DNA of 64,000 nucleotides from Saccharophagus degradans 2-40 (GTDB taxonomy: Bacteria; Pseudomonadota; Gammaproteobacteria; Pseudomonadales; Cellvibrionaceae): positions 4,835,684 to 4,899,683 of the forward strand of contig NC_007912.1 of NCBI RefSeq assembly GCF_000013665.1. Reading direction: 5' to 3'. A program made the position numbers and the translations under genes. Of the stretch, positions 61,529 to 64,000 are shown in pieces. Position 1 is the stretch's first letter, and each line of letters starts with the position of its first letter. Below the pieces are notes generated by a model. The model was given only the letters and a program-made list of their open reading frames with translations, had not been told where the DNA came from and did not search any database.

Positions 61529-64000
61529 CTACTTCTTACCCTTTGGCTGCACAATTACTGGGCCGCCTATTACGGCGTTGTCTTGGCCTTCATCTTCTAG
61601 CAAAAACGTAAGTTCGCGGTTGCCTTCTCCTTTGGGGATGGGCAGTCGTAGGTTTTGTTTGCGCACGTTGTCTTTTTTGTACAGCAGCTCGTCGTTTAGC
61701 CATACTTCCACGCGGCCGACTACATCGCCTATAAATAACTCGCCATCACCGCGCGCTAAATTTTTGCGCGGGGTAAAGTTAGTGCGATACAAGCGGTAGC
61801 GCGCGGGTGCCGTTTCGCCCTTGGCTTGCGACATAAACGGCGGCTGCCCCCACCCCCAGCTATTCATATCGTTATCGGCCACTTTTTGGGTTGGATCAGG
61901 GCGCTGGCTCGCCACGGGAGACGTACGCCAATCGGACAAATGCACATTGGGGGCCGTTTGCGAGGCCACGTAGGGCACCGCCGCCACTTTTTTAACCGGT
62001 ATGCTTACCTTTGCGGTTTTTAACCCCGGCGAGCTGGCTTTTACTGTGATATTGCCGCTGCTCTCGTAATGACTTTGCACAATTAATTGGGCGAGCCCAT
62101 TAAATAAATGGCGCGTTGCGCCTTTCTCATCCTCGTGGGAATTGGGGTTGCCATTGCCGTGACCAATCGACTGCCCTGCACCGCTTATTTCAAAGTGGAT
62201 AAGCGAGTTATCGGTAGGTACAACCCGCCCTTTTGCATCCACCGCCTGCACGGTAATTGGCATAGCATCAAAACCGTCGCCCACTAGCGCTTTGCGATCT
62301 GGCACCAACTGCACAGCCACAGCTTTGCCGGTGGTTTCTACACTATTGCGCACCACCTCTTTACCGCTGCTATAGCCAATTACTTCAAGTTTGCCGGGCT
62401 GATAAGCCACATCGAAGGTGTTCATTTGAAAAGGGTCAACCACTTGCTCGCCTAAGCTTTTGCCATTAAGCAGCAATTGCACTTTGTCGACATTGGCCAT
62501 CACCAATACGGGAATAATCTGCCCTTCTTTACCCGCCCAGTTCCAATGGGGCGCTAAATACGCTTGCGGCTCATCCTTCACCCATTGCGCGCGGTGAATG
62601 TAATACGCGGTTTTGGCAAAGCCGTTTAAATCCATAATGCCAAAAAACGAGCTTACCGAAGGCCAAGCCAGTGGCGTGGGTTCGCCGCGGTAATCAAACC
62701 CTGTCCATACAAATGCACCCGCTACATAGTCGCGCGTTGCTACCGCCTGCCAAGCATCGCGGTGACTATTGCCCCAAAAGGCAAAGTCTTCATCGTAGCT
62801 GGCAATAAGGTTTTTATCGTAATCGGTGGTGAATTCGCCGCGCATCATAAACGCAGAAGTATCTTCCGAGCTGGTAAAGGGCATTTCTGGACGCGCCGCG
62901 TGAAAGCGATCGTAATCGGGCACTTGGTAGTTTGCCCCCAGTACATCCACCGCGTGGGATACATTCAAGTCGCTAAAAAAACCGCCGTTCATAGCTGCGG
63001 TTACGGGGCGTGTATCGTCTAATGCTTTAACGGCGGCCACCATGCGGCGCACCATTTGATAACCTACCTCCGACGCCTGTACCGGCTCTTCGTTAAATAC
63101 CGACCACAAAATAATGCCCGGGTGATGGCGATCGCGACGAACCATCCATTCTAGCTGCTGCATGTAATCGGGCGATGGGTTGAAGTTGCGGTTTTCGTCC
63201 ATCACCAAAAAGCCCATGGAATCCACCAAATCCAGCACCTCGACGGCGGGGGCATTATGTGAAAAACGAATAGCGTTTACACCCAGCTCTTTTAAACGGC
63301 GCAGGCGGTATTGCCAAATACTAGTGGGCACGGCCACCCCTACGCCAGCGTGATCTTGATGAATACACACACCCTGCAGTTTCACGTGCTTATCGTTTAA
63401 AAAGAAGCCCTGCTGCGAATCAAAACGCACCGTTCTAAAGCCGGTAGAAAGTGCTATTTCATCAATGACGCGCTTGCCGTGCTTAACGACAGCGTTTACG
63501 CGATATAGATTGGTTTGCTCGTGGCTCCACAGCGCAGGCGACTGAATAGTCACGGGTAACTTAGCCACCGCCTCGCCCAACACCGGCACAGTTACATTGC
63601 CACTTTGCTTGGCCACTTGCTTGCCATTGGGTGCCGTAACCGTTACCTCTACCGTTACGGTTTGCAGATTTTCGCCGCTGTTATTTAGGGTTACCTCAAC
63701 CGGTATGCTCCATTTACCACCCTCTAGGGTTTCGCTTTCTAAACGCGGCGTGGCGTGTAGGCCGTCGGTAACAATATGCACGGGGTTGGCTTTAACCAAC
63801 CAAGTGTGGCGATACATACCCGCCCCCTCGTACCACCAGCCTTCCATTTGCGTGGCATCTACCTTAACCGCAATGGTATTCATGGCATCGCCATAACGAA
63901 TATAAGGGGTAATATCGATATAACTCGCGTTGTAGCCCGAATAGTTACGCTTTACCACATTGCCGTTTACCCACACGGTGGCATGGGTGGCAATGGCATC
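61529..64000 (-). CDS. GH2-family glycosidase (beta-galactosidase-like), N-terminus beyond window
   Basis: At least 823 residues. The frame is open to the right edge and lacks its start: the visible end begins within the N-terminal sugar-binding jelly roll (THATVWVNGNVV, YIDITPYIRYGD). The TIM-barrel GH2 core has VKLQGVCIHQDHAGVGVAVP, NAIRFSHNAP, and the acid/base glutamate in ILWSVFNEEP. The likely nucleophile is E in FTSSEDTSAFM. Extra beta-sandwich domains form the C-terminal third. It likely releases galactose or a related sugar from oligosaccharides, but other GH2 specificities are possible. The apparent ATG inside the window is only an internal codon. Confidence 0.88.
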   Translation of the reverse strand, partial: DAIATHATVWVNGNVVKRNYSGYNASYIDITPYIRYGDAMNTIAVKVDATQMEGWWYEGAGMYRHTWLVKANPVHIVTDGLHATPRLESETLEGGKWSIPVEVTLNNSGENLQTVTVEVTVTAPNGKQVAKQSGNVTVPVLGEAVAKLPVTIQSPALWSHEQTNLYRVNAVVKHGKRVIDEIALSTGFRTVRFDSQQGFFLNDKHVKLQGVCIHQDHAGVGVAVPTSIWQYRLRRLKELGVNAIRFSHNAPAVEVLDLVDSMGFLVMDENRNFNPSPDYMQQLEWMVRRDRHHPGIILWSVFNEEPVQASEVGYQMVRRMVAAVKALDDTRPVTAAMNGGFFSDLNVSHAVDVLGANYQVPDYDRFHAARPEMPFTSSEDTSAFMMRGEFTTDYDKNLIASYDEDFAFWGNSHRDAWQAVATRDYVAGAFVWTGFDYRGEPTPLAWPSVSSFFGIMDLNGFAKTAYYIHRAQWVKDEPQAYLAPHWNWAGKEGQIIPVLVMANVDKVQLLLNGKSLGEQVVDPFQMNTFDVAYQPGKLEVIGYSSGKEVVRNSVETTGKAVAVQLVPDRKALVGDGFDAMPITVQAVDAKGRVVPTDNSLIHFEISGAGQSIGHGNGNPNSHEDEKGATRHLFNGLAQLIVQSHYESSGNITVKASSPGLKTAKVSIPVKKVAAVPYVASQTAPNVHLSDWRTSPVASQRPDPTQKVADNDMNSWGWGQPPFMSQAKGETAPARYRLYRTNFTPRKNLARGDGELFIGDVVGRVEVWLNDELLYKKDNVRKQNLRLPIPKGEGNRELTFLLEDEGQDNAVIGGPVIVQPKGKK

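Noticed and set aside
63976-64000. A start codon for the GH2 enzyme near 63976
   Set aside because: The frame continues upstream in the same domain (THATVW) to the window edge, so the true start lies outside.
1-64000. CRISPR arrays, tRNA and rRNA genes, and prophage
   Set aside because: No regularly spaced repeats, tRNA cloverleaf or rRNA sequence, and no phage structural genes were seen on reading.

Overview
The window comes from a marine, polysaccharide-degrading gammaproteobacterium and looks like Saccharophagus (close to S. degradans) or a near relative. The reasons are long polyserine linkers in secreted lipoproteins, a 1271-residue chitinase with two GH18 modules and the architecture described for S. 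degradans ChiB, a pectate lyase divergent from a TonB-dependent receptor, and the gammaproteobacterial ubiA-phoB-phoR order. The organism is inferred from protein architecture and was not checked against a database.

Layout. 1-6250 is core: a 5'-complete SDF dicarboxylate symporter running off the left edge, an HU protein, ubiA, phoB, phoR, a YHS-domain protein and an acyltransferase. 6890-16400 is accessory: a small protein paired with a class 3 lipase, a periplasmic binding protein, a secreted three-CBM32 protein, three unknown envelope proteins and a signal peptidase gene that appears inactivated. 17800-25750 contains, at 19.3-25.7 kb, an array of gene-cassette-like units on the minus strand separated by attC-like palindromes, with no integron integrase in the window. 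One attC is split into two complementary arms by an IS110/IS1111-type element. 26460-39980 mixes a membrane AraC regulator, an esterase, a beta-helix protein with a GlyGly-CTERM-like tail, a plasmanylethanolamine desaturase-like protein, a channel-like protein without the K+ filter, a BRCT protein and two diverged paralogs resembling immunity proteins.

40250-44070 is the double chitinase. 44400-52700 is the most intriguing functional cluster: a membrane metallopeptidase, an exported PEP-synthase-like protein with apparently swapped domain order, a VTC-type polyphosphate polymerase domain, a DUF4956 membrane protein, an OprO/OprP-like porin and a polyserine CotH-kinase lipoprotein. A possible Pho box before the VTC gene suggests a link to the PhoBR pair at the left of the window.

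52900-55550 holds an Anbu-type proteasome homolog, a small tail-anchored protein and an AraC/O6-alkylguanine methyltransferase fusion. 55780-64000 is a carbohydrate locus: a TonB-dependent receptor and a polyserine PL1 pectate lyase share a divergent region with two LacI-type palindromic operators, followed by a GH2 glycosidase cut by the right edge. REP-like and other short palindromic repeats are scattered throughout.
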